Source: Bacteroidota bacterium (lineage in GTDB: Bacteria > Bacteroidota > Ignavibacteria > UBA10030 > SZUA-254). From it: a DNA stretch of 64,000 nucleotides. Below, piece after piece: positions 9,820-17,486 of this stretch. Position 1 is the first letter of the stretch, and every line of letters begins with the position of its first letter. Location of the stretch: contig DATDFQ010000043.1 of assembly GCA_036522515.1 (NCBI GenBank), positions 248,001 through 312,000 on the forward strand, given 5' to 3'. The translations under genes and the position numbers were made by a program. The notes beneath the pieces were generated by a model that searched no databases, was not told where the DNA came from, and saw only the letters and a list, made by a program, of their open reading frames with translations.

Positions 9820-9981
9820 CCGCAGGCTAAAGCCTGCGGCTACCGAACCCGAAACATCAGAAGCCGCGGACAAGACCAAGGCATCGGTAGGCGCGACCTT
9901 CAGGTCGCGTGGAGTTTAACGCAGGCTAAAGCCTGCGCCTACCAAACCCGAGGCATCGGTGGCCGCAACCCTCAGGTCGCG
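9820..9981. repeat. REP-like palindrome array, copy 1
   Basis: Three clear palindromes occur: CGCAGGCTAAAGCCTGCG at 9821-9838, CGCGACCTTCAGGTCGCG at 9892-9909 and CGCAGGCTAAAGCCTGCG again at 9920-9937. A degenerate fourth (GCAACCCTCAGGTCGC) lies near 9964. The spacers share CTACC, AAACCCGAGGCATC and GGTAGGC with copies at 43079 and 50407. The units lie between genes and could fold as RNA or DNA hairpins. Confidence 0.85.
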
Positions 9982-10205
9982 AAACGAGGGGCAACGAAAC
10001 TGAGCAGGCACGTATGACAGTCGGACGATGAAATGATCAGCACATTAATATTTTTTCATGAACGGATTCCACTGTTGACTGCCGCCGGTGTGAAATCATG
10101 GAAAGGCTCGCGATAAATCCGATTCGGTGTGAAGATTTTTCACAATCGTGTGATAATTTCGGATGAAATAGGGTATTCATCCTCCCCCGCTAGGTGTATT
10201 CCTTA

Positions 10206-10234
10206 TTGTCTGACCCTCATTCTGAACCTATCTT
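10206..10234 (+). promoter_or_regulatory. Promoter of the lipoprotein gene at 10358
   Basis: TTGTCT and TATCTT are 17 bases apart, giving a predicted start near 10241. The 28-bp palindrome then occupies about positions +8 to +36 of the transcript. It is predicted from sequence only. Confidence 0.5.
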
Positions 10235-10248
10235 ATTGCAGGATGTAT

Positions 10249-10276
10249 CATGTCAGTGATGCGCATCACTGACATG
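10249..10276. promoter_or_regulatory. Perfect 28-bp palindrome (candidate operator or 5' mRNA hairpin)
   Basis: The left half CATGTCAGTGATGC is followed directly by its exact reverse complement, with no mismatch. It lies just downstream of the predicted start of transcription and about 80 bases before the lipoprotein start codon. As DNA it could be an operator for a dimeric repressor. As RNA it would form a hairpin of about 12 base pairs at the 5' end. No second copy was noticed in the window. Confidence 0.7.
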
Positions 10277-10357
10277 TGGAACAGCACAAAGGGACTAGGT
10301 AATTTATACACAGCTTTACGGCAAATCCAATCCGCAATTCATCAAAAGGAGAGATCT

Positions 10358-11053
10358 ATGGTGAACAAACTCAAAACACAACCCCGCGTCATCATCGCTA
10401 TGGTGCTGGTATTCGGGGCGATTGCCTGGCTTCTTTCAGGCTGTTCGAAGACCCAGGATGGTCCGGTCTCCAGCTCCAGCGTGTCCGAACCCGTGAGACT
10501 CGTTGCCGGAGCGGGAAATGGCGCACCGAGCGGGGCGCATTACAACCTGAATATCATCGGTGTTCCGAAGGGAAAGACGGCCGATATGACCAACTCCGAC
10601 GGCCACACCATCTTTGTAGCGCTCGACGGAAACACAAAGATCATGCTGAGTCCCGGCGATTTCCAGGTGCTTGACCGCAACGGAACCGACGGTTCCGCTT
10701 CGTTCCAGTTGCCGAATCCGGACTCGGGTAACACCGGCACAACGACCTACTCGGTGTTCGCAAGAGCGCTCGGAAAGCCGGGTGGAAGCGCCTTCAGTAC
10801 CACCTGCGGGACGGATTCTCTGGGAACGACGTATTGCTCGACCGATACCGCCGTATTCGTCCGAAACAAGGGAAAGGGCTCCTTTACGAACGTAAGCAAG
10901 GAGCTGCTCTACATCTACGCATTGATTAACGGGACGCTTACCCGGATCCCCCTCTTCGATTCGAGTTTGCAGGATTATTACTGGGGTTATACGAACAACG
11001 GTTTGAGGCTGCTCCAGTTGCGGTTCTACCAGGTCCCCACGACTGTTCCCTAA
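10358..11053 (+). CDS. Lipoprotein of unknown function
   Basis: The 231-residue protein starts at an ATG preceded by AAAGGAGAGATCT, a strong ribosome binding site; frames open further upstream cross the palindrome and are not used. A lipoprotein signal ends in WLLSGC (Cys29), followed by a Ser-rich linker. The rest is rich in Gly, Asn and Thr and looks like a beta-sandwich: HYNLNIIGVPKGKTADM, GHTIFVALDGNTKIML, TYSVFARALGKPGG and a C-terminal aromatic strand. Two Cys (in TTCG and TYCS) may form a disulphide. I do not recognise a named family. It is a single-gene unit with its own promoter and terminator, facing away from the tRNA/pyr genes. Confidence 0.8.
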   Translation: MVNKLKTQPRVIIAMVLVFGAIAWLLSGCSKTQDGPVSSSSVSEPVRLVAGAGNGAPSGAHYNLNIIGVPKGKTADMTNSDGHTIFVALDGNTKIMLSPGDFQVLDRNGTDGSASFQLPNPDSGNTGTTTYSVFARALGKPGGSAFSTTCGTDSLGTTYCSTDTAVFVRNKGKGSFTNVSKELLYIYALINGTLTRIPLFDSSLQDYYWGYTNNGLRLLQLRFYQVPTTVP

Positions 11054-11081
11054 TACAAGAGGGCAAGCTGCATCGTTTGCA

Positions 11082-11120
11082 CGGCGCGGGGTGAGTCTCC
11101 GCTCACCCCGTTGCTTTTGT
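11082..11120 (+). terminator. Rho-independent terminator after the lipoprotein gene
   Basis: The plus strand reads GGCGCGGGGTGAG, a six-base loop TCTCCG, CTCACCCCGTTGC and then TTTTGT, a GC-rich stem with a short T run about 30 bases after the stop codon. The convergent uvrC gene ends ten bases further on and may use the same hairpin. Confidence 0.75.
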
Positions 11121-11129
11121 AGGCTCCCG

Positions 11130-13016
11130 TCAGGACGGAAGGACTTCATCCTCCGCAAAGTACTCCTTGATCTTCGACCCAACCTTTTCGCCAACGACTT
11201 CGGCTAACTGCTCCTCGGTCGCGAACTTGACCCCCTGAACCGAACCAAACGCTTCAAGTAATTCTTTCGCCCTCTTCTTCCCGATTCCCTCAATCAGGTC
11301 GAGCTCGGTCCGAAGCGTCCGCTTTTCGCGGAGCGAGCGATGATAGGTAATTGCGAATCGGTGCGCCTCGTTCCGGATGCGCTGGAGGAGTTTGAGCCCC
11401 GATGAGCTTTTCGGGATCGACTGGGGTTCGGGGGATCCCGGCACGAACACCTCCTCCAACCTCTTTGCAAGGCCGATAACGGGGGTCGTTTTAACGCCGA
11501 GGCGCTCGAGGACTTCGACCGCGCTTGACAGCTGCCCCTTTCCGCCATCCACCATGATCAGGTCGGGGAGTTCCCCCTGCTCGGAAAGCAGCCGGGCGTA
11601 TCTCCGCTCGATCACTTCGCGCATGCTCGCAAAATCGTCGGGTCCGTCAACCGACCGGACTTTGAACTTGCGATACTCGGACTTTCTCGGCCTGCCGTCC
11701 TGGAAGACCACCATAGACGCCACGCTGTCGGATCCCTGTGTGTTCGAAATGTCGAAGCATTCGATCTTGCGCGGCGCGTTCGCCAGGCCCAGATCCTTCT
11801 GGAGGGCCTTGACGGGGTGGGGAGCCTGCTCCTTCAGCTTGTCTTTCTGCAGTCGCAGCGTCTCGAGCATGAACTGGGCGTTTCTCTTGCACATCGCCAT
11901 CAGTTTCGCCTTGTCGCCGATCTTGGGGACGGTGATCCGCACCCTGTCGTTTCGACGCCCCCCGAGCCAGCTCTCGACAGCTGCGGAATCCTCCAGTTCA
12001 ACCGGAAGAAATATCTCGGAAGGGATGTCTTCCGCATGGAGGTAGTACCGCTGAAGAAATTGCCCGATGATCTCTGCCTCCGTGCTTCCCTCCACACCGT
12101 TCATGTAGGCGTGCTGGCGCCCGATGATCTTGCCGTCCCGGACCCTGAAGACGATCCCGCACGCGTCGTTCCCCTCCGCGGCGGCGGCAAAGAGATCGCG
12201 GTCGATCATCTCGGAATCGACCACCTTCTGCCGCTCGTCGTAGACGGTGAGCTGGCGTATCTTGTCCCGCAACACGGCTGCCTCTTCATATCGCATTTCA
12301 CCTGATGCGCGTTCCATTTGATCCGCAAGCGATTTCACCAGCGTCGAGGTCTTTCCCCTTAGGATTTGGATCACCTCGCCGATCATTCCGTTGTAGTTCT
12401 CTCGCGACACCAGGCCTTCGCAGGGCCCGTCGCATTTCTTGATGTGGTAATCGAGGCAAATCTTGATTTTCTTCTTGAGAATCGATTCCTCATCGATGAA
12501 GTAATTGCAGCTCCGGACTTTGTAGATCTCCCTGATCATCTTGAGAGAGCTGTGCATGTTCTTCACATCCGTGTAGGGGCCGAAATACTTTGAGCCGTCC
12601 CGGATCACCCGCCGCGTGGCGAAGACGCGGGGATAGGGTTCATGCGTCACCACGATGTAGGGGTAACTCTTATCGTCCTTCAGATCGATATTGTACCGGG
12701 GTTTCAATTGCTGGATCATCGAGGTCTCGAGGATGAGAGCTTCTACCTCGGAATCCGTGACGATCAGTTCGACATCGCGGATCCGGGACGCCAGCGCCCT
12801 GAGGCGGGGTTCCCTGCCGTGGGATTTCTGAAAATACTGCCTCACCCGGTTCCGGAGGTTGACCGCCTTCCCCACGTAGAGTACCTCCCCTGTGGAACTC
12901 TTAAACTGATACACTCCGGGCTTCTGGGGAAGATTTTGAAGTTTTTCGGCGAGAGCCGGCTCAGTCCCGGCTGAGATGGGGGCTTTTGGTGCCTGACCTT
13001 CCTGATCTTCGATCAT
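11130..13016 (-). CDS. uvrC: Excinuclease ABC subunit C
   Basis: The 628-residue protein follows the UvrC layout. The GIY-YIG nuclease is at the N-terminus (KPGVYQFKSSTGEVLYVGKA), a Cys-containing segment with CLDYHIKKCDGPC follows, then a UVR motif near residue 205, an RNase H-like endonuclease (ECFDISNTQGSDSVASMVVF) and C-terminal helix-hairpin-helix repeats (LIEGIGKKRAKELLEAFGS). It makes both incisions around bulky DNA lesions with UvrA and UvrB. I chose the ATG at 13016 because it overlaps the stop of the preceding gene as ATGA; an upstream in-frame codon would lengthen it by 12 residues inside that gene. Confidence 0.96.
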   Translation of the reverse strand: MIEDQEGQAPKAPISAGTEPALAEKLQNLPQKPGVYQFKSSTGEVLYVGKAVNLRNRVRQYFQKSHGREPRLRALASRIRDVELIVTDSEVEALILETSMIQQLKPRYNIDLKDDKSYPYIVVTHEPYPRVFATRRVIRDGSKYFGPYTDVKNMHSSLKMIREIYKVRSCNYFIDEESILKKKIKICLDYHIKKCDGPCEGLVSRENYNGMIGEVIQILRGKTSTLVKSLADQMERASGEMRYEEAAVLRDKIRQLTVYDERQKVVDSEMIDRDLFAAAAEGNDACGIVFRVRDGKIIGRQHAYMNGVEGSTEAEIIGQFLQRYYLHAEDIPSEIFLPVELEDSAAVESWLGGRRNDRVRITVPKIGDKAKLMAMCKRNAQFMLETLRLQKDKLKEQAPHPVKALQKDLGLANAPRKIECFDISNTQGSDSVASMVVFQDGRPRKSEYRKFKVRSVDGPDDFASMREVIERRYARLLSEQGELPDLIMVDGGKGQLSSAVEVLERLGVKTTPVIGLAKRLEEVFVPGSPEPQSIPKSSSGLKLLQRIRNEAHRFAITYHRSLREKRTLRTELDLIEGIGKKRAKELLEAFGSVQGVKFATEEQLAEVVGEKVGSKIKEYFAEDEVLPS

Positions 13017-13435
13017 GTGTTCGGGGTATCCCCGGGGGTCCTCCTCTGGCAAATCTCCACGAGCACCCCGTTTGTGGATTTCGGATGGAGGAACGCGATA
13101 AGGTGCCCCCCTGCGCCGGCTCGCGGCTTCTCGTCGATGAGATCGAACCCTTCTTTGCGCAACCGCGCAAGTTCCGCCACGATATCGTCGACCTCAAATG
13201 AGAGGTGATGAACGCCTTCTCCGCGCTTCTCGATGAATTTCGCAATCGGTGATTCCGGATCGGTCGCTTCGGTCAACTCGATCGAGGTTTCTCCCACGTG
13301 CAGAAATGCCAGCTTCACCCTCTGGGATGCCACGGCTTCTTCCCCCGCCTTCCCGACCTGGAGCAAGCGTGAAAACAGATCGACGGAGCTCTCGAGACTC
13401 TTGACGGCGATTCCAACATGGGTAAGTCTTTTCAC
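13013..13435 (-). CDS. mce: Methylmalonyl-CoA epimerase
   Basis: The 140-residue protein of the vicinal oxygen chelate fold begins (M)KRLTHVGIAVKSLE with the metal-binding His6. It continues with KLAFLHVGETSIELTEAT, GVHHLSFEVDDIVAEL and a C-terminal GVLVEICQ. These are the metal ligands and signature of methylmalonyl-CoA epimerase. It interconverts the (2R) and (2S) forms of methylmalonyl-CoA for propionate or odd-chain fatty acid metabolism. The start codon is GTG. The gene overlaps uvrC by four bases. No B12-dependent mutase is in the window, but the cobalamin uptake genes at 53267-56322 fit its presence. Confidence 0.92.
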   Translation of the reverse strand: MKRLTHVGIAVKSLESSVDLFSRLLQVGKAGEEAVASQRVKLAFLHVGETSIELTEATDPESPIAKFIEKRGEGVHHLSFEVDDIVAELARLRKEGFDLIDEKPRAGAGGHLIAFLHPKSTNGVLVEICQRRTPGDTPNT

Positions 13436-13495
13436 GGGAGCGACCTCGCTATTGGATGATATTCGGCGGAAGAAATTTCCATCCGGGGGTCAACT

Positions 13496-14764
13496 TCAGT
13501 CGAACGAGTAGATGACAAGGCCGGAGAGAAGTTTTGGATAAAAGTAGGTCGACTTCTGGGGCATCGTATAGCCTCCCTCGGCAATCGCCCGCACAAGTTC
13601 CACGCGAGCGGGGTTCAGAAGGAACGCGGCCTGCGCATTTCCCTCCCGCACGGTCTTGACGGCCTTTTCGGCGCTCTGTTCGTATTCGAGATGAAGTTTC
13701 CGCGCCTGATCTTCGTCGGAGAGGTTCAGGAGCCCTTTGAGGATAACGGTATGAAGAACCGTCACATCGAGGCGTGCCAGGATTCCCGGAATCTCTCCCA
13801 TACCCGGGACAGCCCGCTTCCGGTAAGAGAGAAGCAAATACCCGGGATCCCCTCCGAGGATCAAACCGAATGAACCCTCGCCTCGTTCCGTCAATGACGC
13901 GAGGAGGCTTTCTCCCGACGCCTCCTCCCGCACCTCAAAGGAATTCCTCAACTCTCCGAGGAGCCGGTCCCGGCGGAACCCGGACAGGCCATGAATCACA
14001 CGGTGCGTGGGCAGGATCACAAGTCCCGGATCGTTCAGGTTCGTGAAGTAGATCGGAACAAAATTGTACGGTTCGGTCCCCGTATGGCGGGGATTTTTGA
14101 ACCGGCGCGCGTTCGAATACCCGACCGCGGTCTCGTACCGGTGATGCCCGTCGGCGATCAGCACCCGCTGCCCTTTAAGAAAACTCTCAAGAGCGAGAAC
14201 CGTGGCGCGGTCGCCGATCCGCCAGACTCTATTGCGGACGCCGTCAAATTCCACGTCGACATCGGGCGTCCGGCCCGATTGAGCGTCCAACTGCCGGTCC
14301 AGGGCGTGTTTCGGATCGGAATAGAGCGCAAAAATCTGGCTGAACATCGCGTTGGTGGCTTCGAGCAACCGGAGCCTGTCGGCCTTCGGACCCGGATGGG
14401 TCAGTTCATGCGGGTAGATCGAACCTCGGCCGAATTCCTCGAGGCGGCAGGCCGCGATGAAACCCCGCCGGTCGACCTCGCGGCCATCCGGGCCTGAAAA
14501 GCGCTGCGAGAGGAGATAGATTGCCGGTTCGGCTTCCCGATCGAGGATCCCTCCGTTCGTCCATTCTTCGAACAAACGGGCAGCCGAGGCATACGGGTTT
14601 TCTTCCCGCCCGAGGATCAGCCGAACGATGTTGTACGGTCCCTGATTGTAGAGCTCCTCCCGCTGCTCCGGTGAAATGACATCGTACGGCGGCGCGACCA
14701 CCTCCCCGATCTCCACGCGCGCAGGGTTGTACATGATTGCTCGGAACGGCTTGATCTCGGGCAT
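13496..14764 (-). CDS. DUF1015-family protein
   Basis: The 422-residue cytoplasmic protein matches the DUF1015 family by its N-terminal PEIKPFRAIMYNPARV, VVAPPYDVISPEQREEL, PYNIVRLILG and the internal LIADGHHRYETAVGYSN. The biochemical role is unsettled, and some members carry old labels linking them to chromosome partitioning. The ADGHHRYE motif suggests metal or phosphate chemistry, but that is a guess. It lies four bases after era on the same strand and upstream of mce, so it is probably part of an amidase-era-DUF1015 run. Confidence 0.85.
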   Translation of the reverse strand: MPEIKPFRAIMYNPARVEIGEVVAPPYDVISPEQREELYNQGPYNIVRLILGREENPYASAARLFEEWTNGGILDREAEPAIYLLSQRFSGPDGREVDRRGFIAACRLEEFGRGSIYPHELTHPGPKADRLRLLEATNAMFSQIFALYSDPKHALDRQLDAQSGRTPDVDVEFDGVRNRVWRIGDRATVLALESFLKGQRVLIADGHHRYETAVGYSNARRFKNPRHTGTEPYNFVPIYFTNLNDPGLVILPTHRVIHGLSGFRRDRLLGELRNSFEVREEASGESLLASLTERGEGSFGLILGGDPGYLLLSYRKRAVPGMGEIPGILARLDVTVLHTVILKGLLNLSDEDQARKLHLEYEQSAEKAVKTVREGNAQAAFLLNPARVELVRAIAEGGYTMPQKSTYFYPKLLSGLVIYSFD

Positions 14765-14767
14765 GGT

Positions 14768-15712
14768 CTACCTGTATCCGAACCTTTTTAACCACTCGTC
14801 CTTTTTCCTCCACTGTTCCTTCACCTTGACGTAGAGCTCAAGATAGACCGGACGCTGGAGGAACGCCTCGATCTCCTTCCGGGCAAGCTCCCCGACTTCC
14901 TTGAGGGCGGTTCCGTCCTTCCCGATCATGATCCCTTTTTGCGAGTCCCGCTCGACGATGATCTCCGCCTGAATCAGGTCCTTCCTTCCCTCGATCTCCT
15001 TGAAATCTGCGATCTGAACCGCCGTCGAATAGGGAATCTCGTCCCGGAACTTCTCGAAAATCTTTTCCCGGATCAGTTCCGCCACGAAAAACCGCTCGGA
15101 GTGTTCGCTGACGATCTCCGCCGGATAATAGGGAGGATGGACAGGGAGCTCTGCCGAGAGTCCGTTCAACAGGTCTTCGGTTCCGATCTGTTTGAGGGCG
15201 GACACCGGATAAATCTCCTTGAACATCTGTTTCTCCGCGTACGATGCGATGACCGGCAAGATTCGTTCCGGTTTCACAAGGTCCATCTTGTTAATCACCA
15301 GGTAGACCGGAGCGCGGCATCCCCGCAGGAGCGCATAGGCGGGTTCCATGTCTATCTCCTCCCCGCTTCCGGGCGACATTGCATCGATCATCAGGACAGC
15401 GACGTCCGCATCGGAGATGGCGGATCGGGCAGCCTCCATCATGGCGTCATGGAGGGGATACTCCGGTTTCATCAATCCCGGCGTGTCGAGGAAGATGATC
15501 TGGTCGAGCTCCCTCGTTCGTATTCCGAGAATTCTGTGACGGGTGGTCTGCGGCTTCGGGGTCACGATGGAAATCTTCTGACCGATCAGGGCGTTCATGA
15601 GCGTCGATTTCCCCACGTTCGGCTTTCCGATGATGGCAACGTAGCCGCAGCGGAACGTGGCGGGTGAGCGCGCTTCCTGCTCGGATCCTGGCAGAGGCAC
15701 CGGACCGGTCAA
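14768..15712 (-). CDS. era: GTPase Era
   Basis: The 314-residue protein has the P-loop GKPNVGKSTLMNAL (G1), a switch region with TTRHRI, DTPG (G3), NKMD (G4) and SALK (G5). A C-terminal KH domain with GIMIGKDGTALKEVGELA follows. Era binds the 3' end of 16S rRNA and assists 30S assembly. The only start codon before the P-loop that fits is TTG, which overlaps the stop of the amidase gene as TTGA, implying translational coupling. The C-terminus KKDEWLKRFGYR is typical. Confidence 0.96.
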   Translation of the reverse strand: MTGPVPLPGSEQEARSPATFRCGYVAIIGKPNVGKSTLMNALIGQKISIVTPKPQTTRHRILGIRTRELDQIIFLDTPGLMKPEYPLHDAMMEAARSAISDADVAVLMIDAMSPGSGEEIDMEPAYALLRGCRAPVYLVINKMDLVKPERILPVIASYAEKQMFKEIYPVSALKQIGTEDLLNGLSAELPVHPPYYPAEIVSEHSERFFVAELIREKIFEKFRDEIPYSTAVQIADFKEIEGRKDLIQAEIIVERDSQKGIMIGKDGTALKEVGELARKEIEAFLQRPVYLELYVKVKEQWRKKDEWLKRFGYR

Positions 15713-17376
15713 CCCGGTAGTTTCGGATGTCTGAGGTGATAACCGGTCGCGTCCTGATATCGTTTCGCAAACGCGAGCAACGTTTCCTCGTCAAAGAGCC
15801 TGCCGATGATCGTGATGCTCGTCGGAGTCCCTTTGGCCGAGAACCCGTTCGGAAGCACCACACAGGGGTGTCCGGTAAGGTTGGTCAGCAGGAGGTTGTC
15901 TCCCTGGAACGAAGGAGCCACGTAGAGATCGACCTGGCCCATGATCTTTTCCATTTCCTGTATGATCAGATACCGGACCCTGTTCGCCTGGATATATTCC
16001 ACCGCGGGTATGAACCGGGAGGCCCGGAAGACATTCGGCCAGGCGTCTTTGATCTGCCGCACCAGAAGATCCTCTTTCCCGCTCCGGGTGAGCTCGTCGA
16101 AGGCGGCTCCCGCCTCGGCACTCAGGATGATGGAGCAATCGTTCACCGGGTACTCCGGCAGGCGTACCGGGATGAGTTTGGCTCCCAGAGACCCCATGAT
16201 TGCAAGGGCCGAGTCGTTGTTCGCCTTGTTCTCCTTCACGCTGTCGAAGTCGCTTTTCAAATAGCCGACGCGAAGATTCCTGAGATCGATCCCCGGACCG
16301 TAGTTAAACGGCGCGTCGTAGAGCGTCTGGTCGCGGTCGTCGGGCCCGTAGATGGCGTTAAAAACGAGCGCGCAATCCTCTACAGTCCTGCAGATTGGTC
16401 CGATCTTGTCCATCGACCAGCTCAGGGCCATCGCGCCGGTCCTGCTCACTCGCCCGTACGTCGGCCGCAGTCCGGTGACTCCGCAGCGCGTCGAGGGGGA
16501 GACAATCGACCCCCAGGTTTCGGTTCCGATCGAAAACCCCACCAGGCCTGCCGATGTCGCCGAGGCCGAACCTGCGGAGGAACCGCTCGATCCCTGGGAG
16601 GTATCCCAGGGATTCTTCGTGGTCCCGCCGAACCAGACATCGCCCCAGGCGAGCTCACCCATGCTCAGTTTGGCAACAAGAACTGCGCCCGCCTCCCTGA
16701 GGCGCCGGATGACGGTGGCGTCTTCATCGAACACCTGATCCTTGTACGGCACCGAACCCCATGTGGTCCGGATCCCCCTGACCGCCAGCAAATCTTTCGC
16801 ACCGAAGGGGATGCCGTGAAGCGGTCCCCGGTAATGCCCTGCCGCGATCTCTTCATCGGCTTTCTTCGCATCCGCGAGAGCCTCGTCTTCCGTCAGCGTC
16901 ACCACACACCGGAGCACCGGCCCGTACCTTTTCAGGCGGCCCAGATACATCCGGGTAAGCGCTTCCGAGGTGACCTTGCGGGTCTTGATCAGTTCAGCGA
17001 GCTGGCCCACGGAATAGAATGCGGCGTCCTCGAGCCGGGCGGGCATCGGGACAACCCCGGGGGGAGTTGCCTCAAAGGGCTTGCGGACGGTCGCGAGCTT
17101 CATCCCGACGGGAATGGGGTTGAAGAGAACTGCAGGGGGGACACTGTTGGCGAGCGCGACTTTCCGGAGGTTTTTGTAATTCTCGAGTTGGTCCTTCAGG
17201 CCGTCGCGCATCGAATCACGTTTGGCGTCCGCAAAGCTCAGTCCGATAAGCTGACCGGCCGAGGAGACGATTTCACCCGTGATCGGATTCGGGGTATCGG
17301 GGAGGAGTAACGCGCCCAGCAGAAAAGAGGCGGCAAATCCGAACAGAAGGAACCGGGGGCCTGCGGTACGGGACAT
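15709..17376 (-). CDS. Exported amidase-signature family hydrolase
   Basis: The 555-residue protein starts at an ATG preceded by AAAGGAGAGAGTA. An N-terminal hydrophobic segment (about 9-26, FLLFGFAASFLLGALLL) looks like a signal peptide or anchor. The amidase signature domain shows the catalytic Lys in GIPFGAKDLLAVRG and the glycine-serine stretch QGSSGSSAGSASATSAG with the cis-Ser and nucleophilic Ser, followed by SIGTETWGSIVSPS. These enzymes hydrolyse amide bonds; export argues against a role as GatA in tRNA amidation. The substrate is unknown. A region of about 100 residues precedes the catalytic core. The gene overlaps era by four bases. Confidence 0.85.
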   Translation of the reverse strand: MSRTAGPRFLLFGFAASFLLGALLLPDTPNPITGEIVSSAGQLIGLSFADAKRDSMRDGLKDQLENYKNLRKVALANSVPPAVLFNPIPVGMKLATVRKPFEATPPGVVPMPARLEDAAFYSVGQLAELIKTRKVTSEALTRMYLGRLKRYGPVLRCVVTLTEDEALADAKKADEEIAAGHYRGPLHGIPFGAKDLLAVRGIRTTWGSVPYKDQVFDEDATVIRRLREAGAVLVAKLSMGELAWGDVWFGGTTKNPWDTSQGSSGSSAGSASATSAGLVGFSIGTETWGSIVSPSTRCGVTGLRPTYGRVSRTGAMALSWSMDKIGPICRTVEDCALVFNAIYGPDDRDQTLYDAPFNYGPGIDLRNLRVGYLKSDFDSVKENKANNDSALAIMGSLGAKLIPVRLPEYPVNDCSIILSAEAGAAFDELTRSGKEDLLVRQIKDAWPNVFRASRFIPAVEYIQANRVRYLIIQEMEKIMGQVDLYVAPSFQGDNLLLTNLTGHPCVVLPNGFSAKGTPTSITIIGRLFDEETLLAFAKRYQDATGYHLRHPKLPG

Positions 17377-17486
17377 TACTCTCTCCTTTCGGGTGGTGAG
17401 CCTGTTGGCGGAAGCGCGGGATCGTCCCTGTTACTTCGGAACATCTTAGGCGGGAGCGCACCCGGCGTCGCGAGCGGGCCGGCCAG

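Larger units (their letters stand above)
9705..10357. other. Long gene-free region between tRNA-Val and a lipoprotein gene
   Basis: I see no credible coding sequence here. It holds the tRNA promoter (9749-9777), an array of palindromic repeats (9820-9981), an AT-richer stretch (about 10020-10200) with a short inverted repeat TGTGAA/TTCACA at 10128-10144, a promoter (10206-10234) and a 28-bp palindrome (10249-10276). The short frames that can be read through it cross the repeats and have no recognisable protein features. Confidence 0.7.

Noticed and set aside
9820-9981. CRISPR-like repeat array
   Set aside because: The units are palindromes with unequal and partly shared spacers, and no cas gene is near.
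10128-10144. CRP-like site TGTGAAGATTTTTCACA
   Set aside because: The spacer between TGTGA and TCACA is seven instead of six bases, it lies about 60 bases upstream of the promoter -35 box, and no CRP gene is known here; kept only as a note.
15727-17310. 527-codon plus-strand frame opposite the amidase
   Set aside because: The catalytic motifs of the amidase are on the minus strand; the plus frame is low complexity and starts without support.
17377-17486. Possible gene or RNA between secA and the amidase
   Set aside because: No frame, hairpin with T run or known RNA motif could be found, other than the amidase ribosome binding site.
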